Below are positions 1 through 5,511 of a stretch of DNA of 5,511 bases, in pieces (position 1 is the first letter of the stretch; each line of letters begins with the position of its first letter). Source of the stretch: DATIJJ01 sp039936115 (GTDB lineage Bacteria > Pseudomonadota > Gammaproteobacteria > DSM-16500); assembly GCA_039936115.1 (NCBI GenBank), contig JBDTIZ010000145.1:1-5511 (forward strand), written 5' to 3'. The translations under genes were made by a program, and so were the position numbers. The notes below the pieces were generated by a model, which searched no databases, was not told where the DNA came from, and saw nothing but the letters and a program-made list of their open reading frames with translations.

Positions 1-43
1 CTTCTAGCTCTTCAAAGTAACTCAGAAATCCTTTCAGGTTCAT
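1..43 (-). CDS. Partial N-terminus of a probable ISAs1-family transposase
   Basis: Reading the minus strand from an ATG at 43-41 gives 14 open codons, MNLKGFLSYFEELE, up to the left edge. ISAs1/H-repeat transposases commonly start with a short hydrophobic stretch followed by a 'F-x-x-L/E-D-P-R' motif, and 'FLSYFEELE' fits the part just before the expected DPR; the deciding residues lie outside the window. An AG-rich stretch (AAGAGAAG on the minus strand, about 7 nt upstream of the ATG) can serve as a ribosome binding site. With so few residues the family call rests on pattern similarity plus the IS-like end at 126. It could instead be the start of an unrelated leftward gene. Confidence 0.4.
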   Translation of the reverse strand, partial: MNLKGFLSYFEELE

Positions 44-126
44 TTTCAGTCTTCTCTTGCTTTAGTAAACCCGCAAGATTAGCTGCTAAGCCACGATATG
101 TCTAAAATTTAGATGCGTTTGCCCTG
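1..126 (-). mobile_element. Probable left end of an ISAs1-like insertion sequence, cut by the window edge
   Basis: On the minus strand the sequence starting at 126 reads CAGGGCAAACGCATCTAAA, followed by an 83-nt leader and then an ATG at 43 that opens a transposase-like reading frame. A terminal sequence beginning CAGGG, with the transposase start about 80-100 nt inside, fits the layout of ISAs1-family elements as I know them. Only this end is visible, so neither the matching terminal repeat nor a target duplication can be checked. A 13-nt palindrome (TCTAAAATTTAGA, 101-113) lies just inside the end. The element would be transcribed leftwards, away from the gene at 290. If the start at 43 is not a transposase, this is simply intergenic DNA. 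Confidence 0.4.
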
Positions 127-218
127 GACTCAAAATCGTCTGTTAAACTATTGCAAACAGCCACCTAGAGAAAGCTCGTAAAAGATTTATTATCTCGACT
201 TTCTCGAATCAGGGCAAA
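118..218. repeat. 9-bp perfect inverted repeat with 83-bp spacer
   Basis: TTTGCCCTG at 118-126 is the exact reverse complement of CAGGGCAAA at 210-218. The left arm coincides with the proposed insertion-sequence end. The right arm points towards the gene at 290 and is followed by an AT-rich run. The right arm may be a remnant of a second, oppositely oriented element end, or the pair may bound a miniature element of about 101 bp. Nine bases could also match by chance at this distance. The spacer holds the direct repeat TCTCGA (193-198 and 202-207) and no convincing gene. Confidence 0.45.
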
Positions 219-289
219 ATCTCTTAATAATTCCTTAATATTTATAGAATAATATGCAAATCTATTAAAATTTTGCAGGTAGCAGATAG
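219..289 (+). promoter_or_regulatory. AT-rich leader and probable promoter region of the 226-aa gene
   Basis: This stretch is almost entirely A and T. It contains several -10-like hexamers, such as TAGAAT at 245-250 and TAATAT at 250-255, but I find no good -35 box at 16-18 bp spacing, so no single promoter can be named. A short Shine-Dalgarno-like AGGT at 277-280 lies nine bases before the ATG at 290. An in-frame TAG at 287-289 directly precedes that ATG and fixes it as the first usable start. Confidence 0.35.
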
Positions 290-970
290 ATGTCAACAAC
301 GCGTATAGTTTCTGATTCACTCAATATATCAAAGTGTGTATCAACTGAACCACCTGCTGATGAAAAGGTTATTTCCCTCAATAATGAAATAAGGGATTTG
401 ATCAGAGAGATTCGCTCTGACCCGTTTACTTTGGCTAAAAAAACTCAAGCAGTGAATGCCTTGCTTACAAGAATTGAAAATAATAAGGAGGTAGATACAG
501 TGCTGCTAGATCAGCTTGTAGAAACCTCAAGAACTGTGCAGGATAAGGTTAACAAAGAAATTTTAAAACGAGAGGTAGCGCGCTTTGATTCTCCGTATTA
601 TCTTGTAGTTAAGTTAGACTCCGACCCACCTCTACAGCCAACTTCTCATGACAGTATTATGACGAAACTGTATGTAACGAGTCGGGACAACCAAGAGAAA
701 AGATTCAATGAAGATGATGAAGCGCAAAATTATGAAAAAGCAAAGCAATATATCGCCACAAAAAAAGATCTAGCGACACGTTTAATTGTAAAAATACAAA
801 ATGAAAACGCGAGCAAGGCGCTTATTTTAGAGTACAAAAGCTTTAGCGGAACACAAGAACATGCTTCGCGTAAATTTTCGCAATATTTTCTACCGGAATT
901 ATTATTAAAAAATAAATTTTCTCACACTCATGAGACAGTGGAGACTGCTAAGGCTATTCCCAAACCTTAA
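290..970 (+). CDS. Hypothetical 226-aa helix-rich soluble protein
   Basis: I do not recognise this family. The start is firm: a TAG stop sits directly upstream in frame, AGGT lies nine bases before the ATG, and the next methionine is at residue 123. There is no signal peptide and no membrane segment. Residues about 27-98 are charged and predicted helical, possibly a coiled coil, with runs such as EIRDLIREIRSD and QDKVNKEILKREV. Residues about 100-190 look like a mixed alpha/beta unit, with strand-like PYYLVVKLD (101-109) and LIVKIQ (163-168) around an acidic, lysine-rich helix (NEDDEAQNYEKAKQY). The tail, about 200-226, is polar and may be disordered, ending in AKAIPKP. The gene precedes the giant ankyrin/TPR gene by 78 bp on the same strand with no GC-rich terminator between them, so cotranscription is likely. 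A function as partner, chaperone or effector is possible from context only. Confidence 0.85.
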   Translation: MSTTRIVSDSLNISKCVSTEPPADEKVISLNNEIRDLIREIRSDPFTLAKKTQAVNALLTRIENNKEVDTVLLDQLVETSRTVQDKVNKEILKREVARFDSPYYLVVKLDSDPPLQPTSHDSIMTKLYVTSRDNQEKRFNEDDEAQNYEKAKQYIATKKDLATRLIVKIQNENASKALILEYKSFSGTQEHASRKFSQYFLPELLLKNKFSHTHETVETAKAIPKP

Positions 971-1048
971 ATATACCCATGATCAATGAGTTTTTAGCAA
1001 AATTAAACAAAATATTTTATCCACTTAAAGTGAGAGAAAACTTCGATA

Positions 1049-4000
1049 ATGAAAACTAGAAGCGATAAAAAAAGGTATAAACAAATCCTTGCCCCATCAA
1101 ATAATTTAATGCCGCTAGATACTCGTATAGAGCTGGCAGATGGGTCAACTGTCGAATTACATACAAAAGTTCCTAAAGGTGAAGGCAAAGTCGATATTGA
1201 GCTTCGTAGTACCTCAACAGGATTGCAAGCAGTGATTTCTGCTGCAAATGGATTCCGGCGCATAGAAAACATTGAAGTCCCCAACATGACAGCTGGGCTG
1301 CTGAAGCAAATTTCCTTTCCTGAAATAGCCCCTACCCCGTTGATGACTAAATCAACAGCGCTAAAGACATGGTTACAAGCTAAAGACTTGGCAAATCAAG
1401 GTCAACATAAAAAAGCACATATATTGTTTCAAAATATTTTGATAAACGAGATGACAAATAAAGCACCCTATTTAATCCAAGCTGTTGCCAGTATGGCTTC
1501 ATCCTCCTTGGAAGATAATTTAATTCTCTGTCATGCCTTAATTCATCAATTTGCGGGTATTGCGTGTATTATCGAACTTAAAACTGCAGAGATACATGCC
1601 TTAGTACAATATATTAAACGCTATGCACTGAATTTATTTGATCTAGCCAATCAAACTATGGAAACAGCTAATGCGCTTAACACTTATCAATCCTGCATAC
1701 ATCTTTTCAAAACACTAGAACAATTAATTAAAAGAGCCGACGAGGACTTCATTCAGCTACACTTATCTGATATTAAGAAATCACATCGTGAAATTCAATT
1801 TTTGTTTGATGTTTATACTGGGAAATTTAATGATGTACAAAATGCATTGTTATCGTATAAAGAATTAGTCAACAGTGTCCGCGGCTGTCATGGATTCACG
1901 CCTATCATTATTGCAGCTCGAGCTGATAATTATGACTTAGTTGAGCTACTCATTGACTATGGTGCTGATGCAACAGCAATAGATAATGGCCCAAATGGGA
2001 CTGGTGAGAATGCACTACATCACGCCACGAAAAATGGCAAACACCGCACTATGCGCTTACTTGCCAATACAAGCCCCGATATTCAGAAACAAAAAAATAA
2101 CTCTGGGTTGACTGTATTAGATATGGCAATTTTGTCGGGAAATATTGATGGCGCACAGATTCTTTTAGAATGCGGCGCAACCCTCGAGAATACTATTGGC
2201 TTTTATCTCAATATTCTAAGAAAATTCGGTAGAACACGACCTCGTTTAAATCCACGGATGGCTGCAATATTTACGAAAAAAACTTTACCCTCAGTAGAAC
2301 AACCTACAGATGCTAAGCGAGGCATCGATGCGCAATCAAACATGTCGAACGAGGATGATTTTGAAGTAAAAGATGCTCAACCCTTAAAAGAGAAGATTTT
2401 GCCTCTCTGGCAGGAAGATTATGAAAAAGGCGATGGCTTAATTGCAGAAGAAAAGTATCCTGAAGCAGAAGTAGCTTTACAATCGGCATTGTCTCACTTC
2501 AAAGACAGTGAATTCTTAATTGAACAATTTTCTATATACCGTACGTTGGGTCATGTGCAGTTGAAACAAGCTAAATATTCTCTTGCCGCTTCCACTTTCA
2601 AACAAGCTAATGATATCAAGACAAAAATTCAAAACCGTCCACACAGCGCAGCCTTAACAAGCCTGCCTTCAAAAGAAGAAATAGATTTTTTACAAGCAAG
2701 CGTAGAATGTGACGCGTTACGCGCAGAAGATATTTTGAAACGTGCTGAAGCTAAATATAATCGATATCAAATTGTGAATGCACGCGGACAAAATAACTAT
2801 ACTGCACTCCTGCTAACAGCGTTACATGATGACGACAAACATTTCGAATTCATGCGTAGCCTTATTGAAGACATGGGTGCTAGTACGAAAGCTTGCAATG
2901 ATGCTGGACAAACCGTACTACATTTAGCAGTACTGCAAGGAAATTTACGGAATATAGGCTATCTCACCGAACTTACCCATCGTGTTAACATTAATCAGCG
3001 TGATGAATTCGGTAGAACAGCTTTGCATTATGCGGTAGAAAATGGACTTTTTAGCATTGTGAAAACATTACTGCTTAGGGGTGCTGATACTAGTATTACC
3101 GACAAAAATCAGCAGTTGGCTAGAGCGCTCACTACCAATACTGCGATAATTGAATTATTTGACGCAGTAAAGAAAGATTTCAACGCAGGAAAATTGGAAG
3201 AAAAAGAGACTTCAGCTCGCTCATCAAAGCGGGCGATTGTTAAGCAAGCTTTTCAGTTATTGAAATCGAGAATTGAACCTGGCTCCTCCGAATATTATTC
3301 TCACACCGATATTTTTCTCTCAGCAGAAGAGACTCTGCGAATGCGTGTCAAACATACTAACACCGATCCCAAAGCTATTTTAAAATTATGTTATTTTTAT
3401 CGGCTTTGTGAAATGCATGATAAAAAACGCCAGTTAGTATTAGAAGGATTGGCTCGTTTTCCTCGCGACATTCAGTTACTTATTGAAGACGGATTTTCTG
3501 CAAAATATCTAGGGAATTATAAACAGGCAAAAGATCAGTTTAAAGATGCATGTGCGTTGATTGAATCTCAACTTTACTCCAATCAAGAAAAGTTTAAAAA
3601 GTGGTTTATTAGGGCAGCTACCGGGCTCATAAAAATATACTGGCGTGAAAATGATGATTACGCAGTGCGTTTTTGGTGCGATAAAATTCGTACGCTAGAT
3701 ACAAAAAATATTTTTGCTATCACCACAAAAGCATCATCTTTAAGAAAGTATGGCGATCATACTGGCGCGGATATCTTGTTAAGTGAACTTGCAAATAAAA
3801 ATGATCCGTATGTTATTATACAAAATGCGCGGATATTATTTCATGCCGGTGATCTTAATGAAGCCATACTCGAATGCAAAAAAATTACCGATCAACCACG
3901 AGAAAATTATGATAAAAATAATTTTCGACGCTGTCTTCATCTTTTAGCGCAATGTTATGATGCTTTGAAAGATAAAAATAATGCAAAAGAAAATTATAAA

Positions 4001-5308
4001 AGATTAATACATGATTATCCAAAAAGCTATTCAGCACTGATTAGTCATGCGATTTTTATGGGAAAAATAAATCGTCATGACGATGATGAGAATGTGGCTC
4101 GGTTTCAAAAAGTAATCAATAAATTTCCATGCGAAGATGCATACATTCAATTGGCGCGCTATTATTGGTATTCAAATAAGTACACTGATGCATTACAACA
4201 ATATGCGCTGACTGCTAACTTATTCCCACAGAGTGTGCGCGTTCATATTGAATTAGTTGAGTGCTACATGGTCAATGGTTTAAACAAACAAGCTATTTTA
4301 CATTGCGAACATTTTTTAGGTATCGAAGATCATAGTAGAGCAATTAATTATTCTTCAGATAATGATGCTCAAAAAAATATTTTTCCCAATATCCATGCTT
4401 TACATTATGTTTATATGCAAGCATTATTCGCTGAAAATCGTATCGCTGATGCAAGACGCTATGGCCAAGCTTGCTACCAACAATTTGGCTATAACAAACA
4501 AATACTGACTCGCATTAATGAAATATTTGATCAAAATAATACTAGTCCATTGCCCGCTATTGGACTTGAAGCAGAAGAAAAATATCCAAAATCAACGATT
4601 GATGGACATTTACCTGATAAGCAAACTGATCTGGACGTGACTTCATCTTTTGAATTTCCACCATTGGCACGGGCTACCACTTCTCGCCTAGATATATTTA
4701 AAAGCGCTGTAGTGACTCACCCGGAAGATGTGTTTGACACCGCGGGTATTCGTCATTATTTTCTCACCGGCGAAGCAGAAGCTGCCTATGATTTTCTTGT
4801 TGAACACAATCTTGATAGTAAATTATTTCCACCCATAGCTGAGACCAAGCTCACCGAAATTGATGTGGCAACTAATCGTGACTGGATCAAGTCACAATTA
4901 AAACAAGTTGATGCCCGCGTACGCAACCATCGACCTGTATCCTGTAATGAAATTTATTTTATTATTGCAGCCAAGGAAGTTCACCAAGAACAACGTCAAG
5001 ATCAGACGCTTTCTAATACCTTCTTTTCACAGTTATATAAAGTAATAGAAAAATATAAATTTAACTACCAACAACTGGGGTTTTCACCACTCAATCCTGG
5101 TGAAATAGGCTTAATGGGGTATGTGTTTTCACGTGCCAATTTTGAAAAAAACAAGCGCTCAGTCGCTAGCATCACTAGTGTGGCGGTCACCCAACCCAGC
5201 ACAGTTAGCTCAACCATGTGGGCTAATACTAAAGCTAAAAATACTCTGACAAATACTGAATCTGCCGCGAAAAATGTTAACCCATCAAAAGCGAGAAAAA
5301 AGCGTTAA
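1049..5308 (+). CDS. Giant ankyrin-repeat and TPR protein (1419 aa) with a PcnB-like C-terminal module
   Basis: The ATG at 1049 is the first start after an in-frame TGA at 1031-1033. The ribosome site is weak: GAGAG at 1032-1036, 12 nt upstream. Order of parts: a lysine-rich start (KTRSDKKRYK); a beta-rich segment, about 22-80; a helical/TPR-like block, about 104-270; three ankyrin repeats, about 281-382, after a helical cap at 249-280; a low-complexity linker, about 411-447; two TPRs, about 454-529; a second ankyrin block, about 546-705; a long TPR array, about 773-1148; a linker; and a C-terminal region, about 1212-1370, that resembles the RNA-binding and C-terminal part of poly(A) polymerase I. 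The tail is polar and ends in KARKKR. There is no signal peptide, no membrane segment and no catalytic motif. Ankyrin and TPR repeats bind proteins, so a scaffold role is likely. In host-associated Legionellales such proteins are often secreted effectors, but secretion is not shown here. Confidence 0.93.
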   Translation: MKTRSDKKRYKQILAPSNNLMPLDTRIELADGSTVELHTKVPKGEGKVDIELRSTSTGLQAVISAANGFRRIENIEVPNMTAGLLKQISFPEIAPTPLMTKSTALKTWLQAKDLANQGQHKKAHILFQNILINEMTNKAPYLIQAVASMASSSLEDNLILCHALIHQFAGIACIIELKTAEIHALVQYIKRYALNLFDLANQTMETANALNTYQSCIHLFKTLEQLIKRADEDFIQLHLSDIKKSHREIQFLFDVYTGKFNDVQNALLSYKELVNSVRGCHGFTPIIIAARADNYDLVELLIDYGADATAIDNGPNGTGENALHHATKNGKHRTMRLLANTSPDIQKQKNNSGLTVLDMAILSGNIDGAQILLECGATLENTIGFYLNILRKFGRTRPRLNPRMAAIFTKKTLPSVEQPTDAKRGIDAQSNMSNEDDFEVKDAQPLKEKILPLWQEDYEKGDGLIAEEKYPEAEVALQSALSHFKDSEFLIEQFSIYRTLGHVQLKQAKYSLAASTFKQANDIKTKIQNRPHSAALTSLPSKEEIDFLQASVECDALRAEDILKRAEAKYNRYQIVNARGQNNYTALLLTALHDDDKHFEFMRSLIEDMGASTKACNDAGQTVLHLAVLQGNLRNIGYLTELTHRVNINQRDEFGRTALHYAVENGLFSIVKTLLLRGADTSITDKNQQLARALTTNTAIIELFDAVKKDFNAGKLEEKETSARSSKRAIVKQAFQLLKSRIEPGSSEYYSHTDIFLSAEETLRMRVKHTNTDPKAILKLCYFYRLCEMHDKKRQLVLEGLARFPRDIQLLIEDGFSAKYLGNYKQAKDQFKDACALIESQLYSNQEKFKKWFIRAATGLIKIYWRENDDYAVRFWCDKIRTLDTKNIFAITTKASSLRKYGDHTGADILLSELANKNDPYVIIQNARILFHAGDLNEAILECKKITDQPRENYDKNNFRRCLHLLAQCYDALKDKNNAKENYKRLIHDYPKSYSALISHAIFMGKINRHDDDENVARFQKVINKFPCEDAYIQLARYYWYSNKYTDALQQYALTANLFPQSVRVHIELVECYMVNGLNKQAILHCEHFLGIEDHSRAINYSSDNDAQKNIFPNIHALHYVYMQALFAENRIADARRYGQACYQQFGYNKQILTRINEIFDQNNTSPLPAIGLEAEEKYPKSTIDGHLPDKQTDLDVTSSFEFPPLARATTSRLDIFKSAVVTHPEDVFDTAGIRHYFLTGEAEAAYDFLVEHNLDSKLFPPIAETKLTEIDVATNRDWIKSQLKQVDARVRNHRPVSCNEIYFIIAAKEVHQEQRQDQTLSNTFFSQLYKVIEKYKFNYQQLGFSPLNPGEIGLMGYVFSRANFEKNKRSVASITSVAVTQPSTVSSTMWANTKAKNTLTNTESAAKNVNPSKARKKR
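1889..2194 (+). other. Ankyrin repeat block 1 (residues 281-382)
   Basis: Three units are readable. Unit 1 begins HGFTPIIIAARADNYDLVEL and ends with the canonical loop YGADATAID. Unit 2 (about 319-350) keeps NALHHATKNGK, a good match to the 'G-TALHxAxxxG' core. Unit 3 (about 352-382) has SGLTVLDMAILSGN then LLECGATLE. The preceding helices (249-280, ending NSVRGC) look like an N-terminal capping repeat. After residue 382 the pattern fades into a basic linker, RKFGRTRPRLNPR (391-403). Ankyrin stacks form protein-binding surfaces; no ligand can be inferred. Confidence 0.88.
2408..2635 (+). other. TPR pair between the two ankyrin blocks (residues 454-529)
   Basis: Two 34-residue-like helical hairpins are visible. 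The first runs through YEKGDGLIAEEKYPEAEVAL and the second through RTLGHVQLKQAKYSLAASTF. Both keep the TPR pattern of a small residue (G/A) at position 8, an aromatic tyrosine before the turn, and A at positions 20 and 27. The pair leads into the cap of the second ankyrin block, just as a helical TPR-like block leads into the first. Confidence 0.7.
2684..3163 (+). other. Ankyrin repeat block 2 (residues 546-705)
   Basis: A helical cap (546-578, ending QIVNARG) is followed by a divergent unit (NNYTALLLTAL, then IEDMGASTKACN), two clear units (AGQTVLHLAVLQGNLRNIGY, and FGRTALHYAVENGLFSIVKT followed by LLLRGADTSITD), and a decayed last unit (about 687-705) acting as a cap. The third unit is the best ankyrin match in the protein. 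The arrangement parallels block 1, including a shared VN-x-RG run just before the first unit. Confidence 0.88.
3365..4492 (+). other. Long TPR array, about ten units (residues 773-1148)
   Basis: Successive helix-turn-helix units of roughly 34 residues run without a large break. Readable examples are DGFSAKYLGNYKQAKDQFKD (814-833), ARILFHAGDLNEAILECKKI (927-946), LLAQCYDALKDKNNAKENYK (965-984), LARYYWYSNKYTDALQQYAL (1035-1054) and LVECYMVNGLNKQAILHCEH (1069-1088). Most have the small residue, Y/F and A pattern of TPRs and a proline after the second helix (RFP, DYP, KFP, LFP). Such arrays form a superhelix that cradles peptides or proteins. The exact count depends on how the divergent units near 849-918 and 1096-1148 are treated. 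Confidence 0.8.
4682..5158 (+). other. PcnB-like RNA-binding / C-terminal module without the catalytic head (residues 1212-1370)
   Basis: Compared from memory with E. coli poly(A) polymerase I, this segment keeps the same order and spacing of features as the region after the nucleotidyltransferase head. VFDTAGIRHYFLTGEAEAAY (1228-1247) matches 'LF-E-x-LK-LLQAGYGYETY'. Then come LVEHNL and LFPPI (1259-1263), matching 'LCEYHL' and 'LFPTI', and SQLKQVDARVRNHRPV (1282-1297), matching 'EQVLKNTDTRIHNDMRV'. YFIIAA (1303-1308) matches 'FLFAA'. A helix pair followed by LNPGEIGLMGYVFSRANF lies about 40 residues later, as does the 'IPKRLTTLTRDIW' region of PcnB. The GG-x-VRD and D-x-D nucleotidyltransferase motifs are absent from the whole protein, so polymerase activity is not expected. 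The match needs a profile search. Confidence 0.55.
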
Positions 5309-5331
5309 CCCTAAGATCTATCACTCTTGCA
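5309..5331. other. Short spacer after the large gene
   Basis: Only 23 bases separate the TAA at 5306-5308 from the first palindrome. I see no terminator or start signal in it. No coding region can be supported from here to the right edge at 5511; the content is the repeats described below. Confidence 0.6.
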
Positions 5332-5365
5332 AAGGCGGAAATCTATCCGGATGGGTTCCCGCCTT
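5332..5365. repeat. Imperfect intergenic palindrome, AAGGCGG...CCGCCTT type
   Basis: AAGGCGG (5332-5338) pairs with CCGCCTT (5359-5365). After a one-base bulge on the right arm (5358), AA pairs with TT. After a bulge on the left arm (5341), TCTAT pairs with ATGGG allowing two G-U pairs, around a CCGG loop (5347-5350). This gives a hairpin of about 14 pairs, 23 nt after the stop codon. No T-run follows (the next bases are CGCGCAC), so it is not a standard intrinsic terminator. It resembles dispersed 'TTCCCGCCTTCGCG' palindromes found between genes in many proteobacteria. In the transcript it could shield the 3' end from exonucleases. Confidence 0.65.
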
Positions 5366-5420
5366 CGCGCACTAGCATCCGGTAAATCAATATAGATATT
5401 AAACACCCTTGAGAAAGCAC

Positions 5421-5465
5421 TGTAACCCCGCATCTTACTCTGTCACCCCGCACTTGTTGCGGGGT
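5421..5465. repeat. TGTCACCCCGCA-type palindromic repeat with a degenerate upstream half-copy
   Basis: ACCCCGCA (5445-5452) and TGCGGGGT (5458-5465) form a perfect 8-bp stem with a 5-nt loop, CTTGT. Exactly 20 bp upstream, TGTAACCCCGCA (5421-5432) repeats TGTCACCCCGCA (5441-5452) with one mismatch, but it lacks its own right arm. The complete unit has the look of a common dispersed intergenic repeat in host-associated proteobacteria. The downstream bases, CCGGGCTTTAAATAA, carry only three T's, so termination here would be weak. Confidence 0.7.
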
Positions 5466-5511
5466 CCGGGCTTTAAATAATAAAAAATACATTTTTATTT
5501 TTTTAAATGAC

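Noticed and set aside
12..268. Minus-strand frame that reads like a protein if two stops are ignored (about residues KELLRDFALIRES, then LTDDFESRANASKF, then YRGLAANLAGLLKQEKTE)
   Set aside because: It has no start codon and two in-frame stops, its end overlaps the better-supported ATG at 43 in another frame, and it would cross the proposed insertion-sequence end. A decayed gene is possible, but I recognise no family.
1009..1018. AAAATATTTT palindrome in the gap between the two genes as a terminator or operator
   Set aside because: It is a ten-base A/T palindrome with no loop and no GC stem, common by chance at this base composition.
1003..1287. 94-codon open frame on the minus strand across the start of the giant gene
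   Set aside because: It lies antisense to the well-supported scaffold gene and ends in the intergenic gap. Its product has no domain-like pattern and no ribosome site that I can see. It is best explained as a shadow.
2444..4590. Shared AEEKYP hexapeptide at residues 466-471 and 1175-1180
   Set aside because: The surrounding residues do not align (a TPR in the first case, a linker in the second), so this looks like coincidence rather than a duplicated unit.
5421..5465. Short CRISPR-like array from the 20-bp-spaced TGT-ACCCCGCA copies
   Set aside because: There are only two partial copies, the repeats are too short and the second is half of a hairpin. There is no spacer structure.
5478..5503. 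A/T-only hairpin (ATAAAAAAT...ATTTTTAT) followed by a T-run, as a possible terminator
   Set aside because: The stem has no G-C pair and one mismatch, so it would be too weak. Such patterns are expected by chance in this AT-rich flank.

Overview
The window is AT-rich bacterial DNA with two intact genes, both on the + strand, flanked on each side by repetitive or mobile DNA. I see no housekeeping gene and no RNA gene. Three things suggest a host-associated gammaproteobacterium of the Legionellales/Coxiellaceae kind: a giant ankyrin plus TPR protein, a C-terminal segment that resembles the RNA-binding end of gammaproteobacterial poly(A) polymerase I (PcnB), and intergenic palindromes of the 'TGTCACCCCGCA...TGCGGGGT' and 'CCCGCCTTCGCG' types. 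This placement is an inference; nothing in the window is diagnostic at genus level.

Layout. Positions 1-126 look like the end of an insertion sequence that continues off the left edge. A minus-strand ATG at 43 opens a 14-codon fragment, MNLKGFLSYFEELE, that resembles the N-terminus of ISAs1-family transposases, and the probable element end reads CAGGGC on the minus strand. A 9-bp inverted repeat (118-126 and 210-218) links this end to the upstream region of the first gene. Positions 290-970 encode a 226-aa soluble, helix-rich protein of unknown function. After 78 bp, positions 1049-5308 encode a 1419-aa protein built almost wholly from repeats: a short beta-rich N-terminal segment, a helical/TPR block with ankyrin repeats, a second TPR block with ankyrin repeats, a long TPR superhelix of about ten units, and the PcnB-like C-terminal module. 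The last 200 bp hold two unrelated palindromic repeats and no gene.

How it may work. The two genes have the same orientation and a short gap with no GC-rich terminator, so they are probably cotranscribed. The large protein has the build of a protein-interaction scaffold, and in an intracellular bacterium it would be a candidate secreted effector. The most notable point is that its C-terminus appears to carry the RNA-binding and C-terminal region of PcnB without the nucleotidyltransferase head, which suggests a non-catalytic scaffold able to touch RNA. The 226-aa protein could be its partner, but nothing in its sequence proves this.
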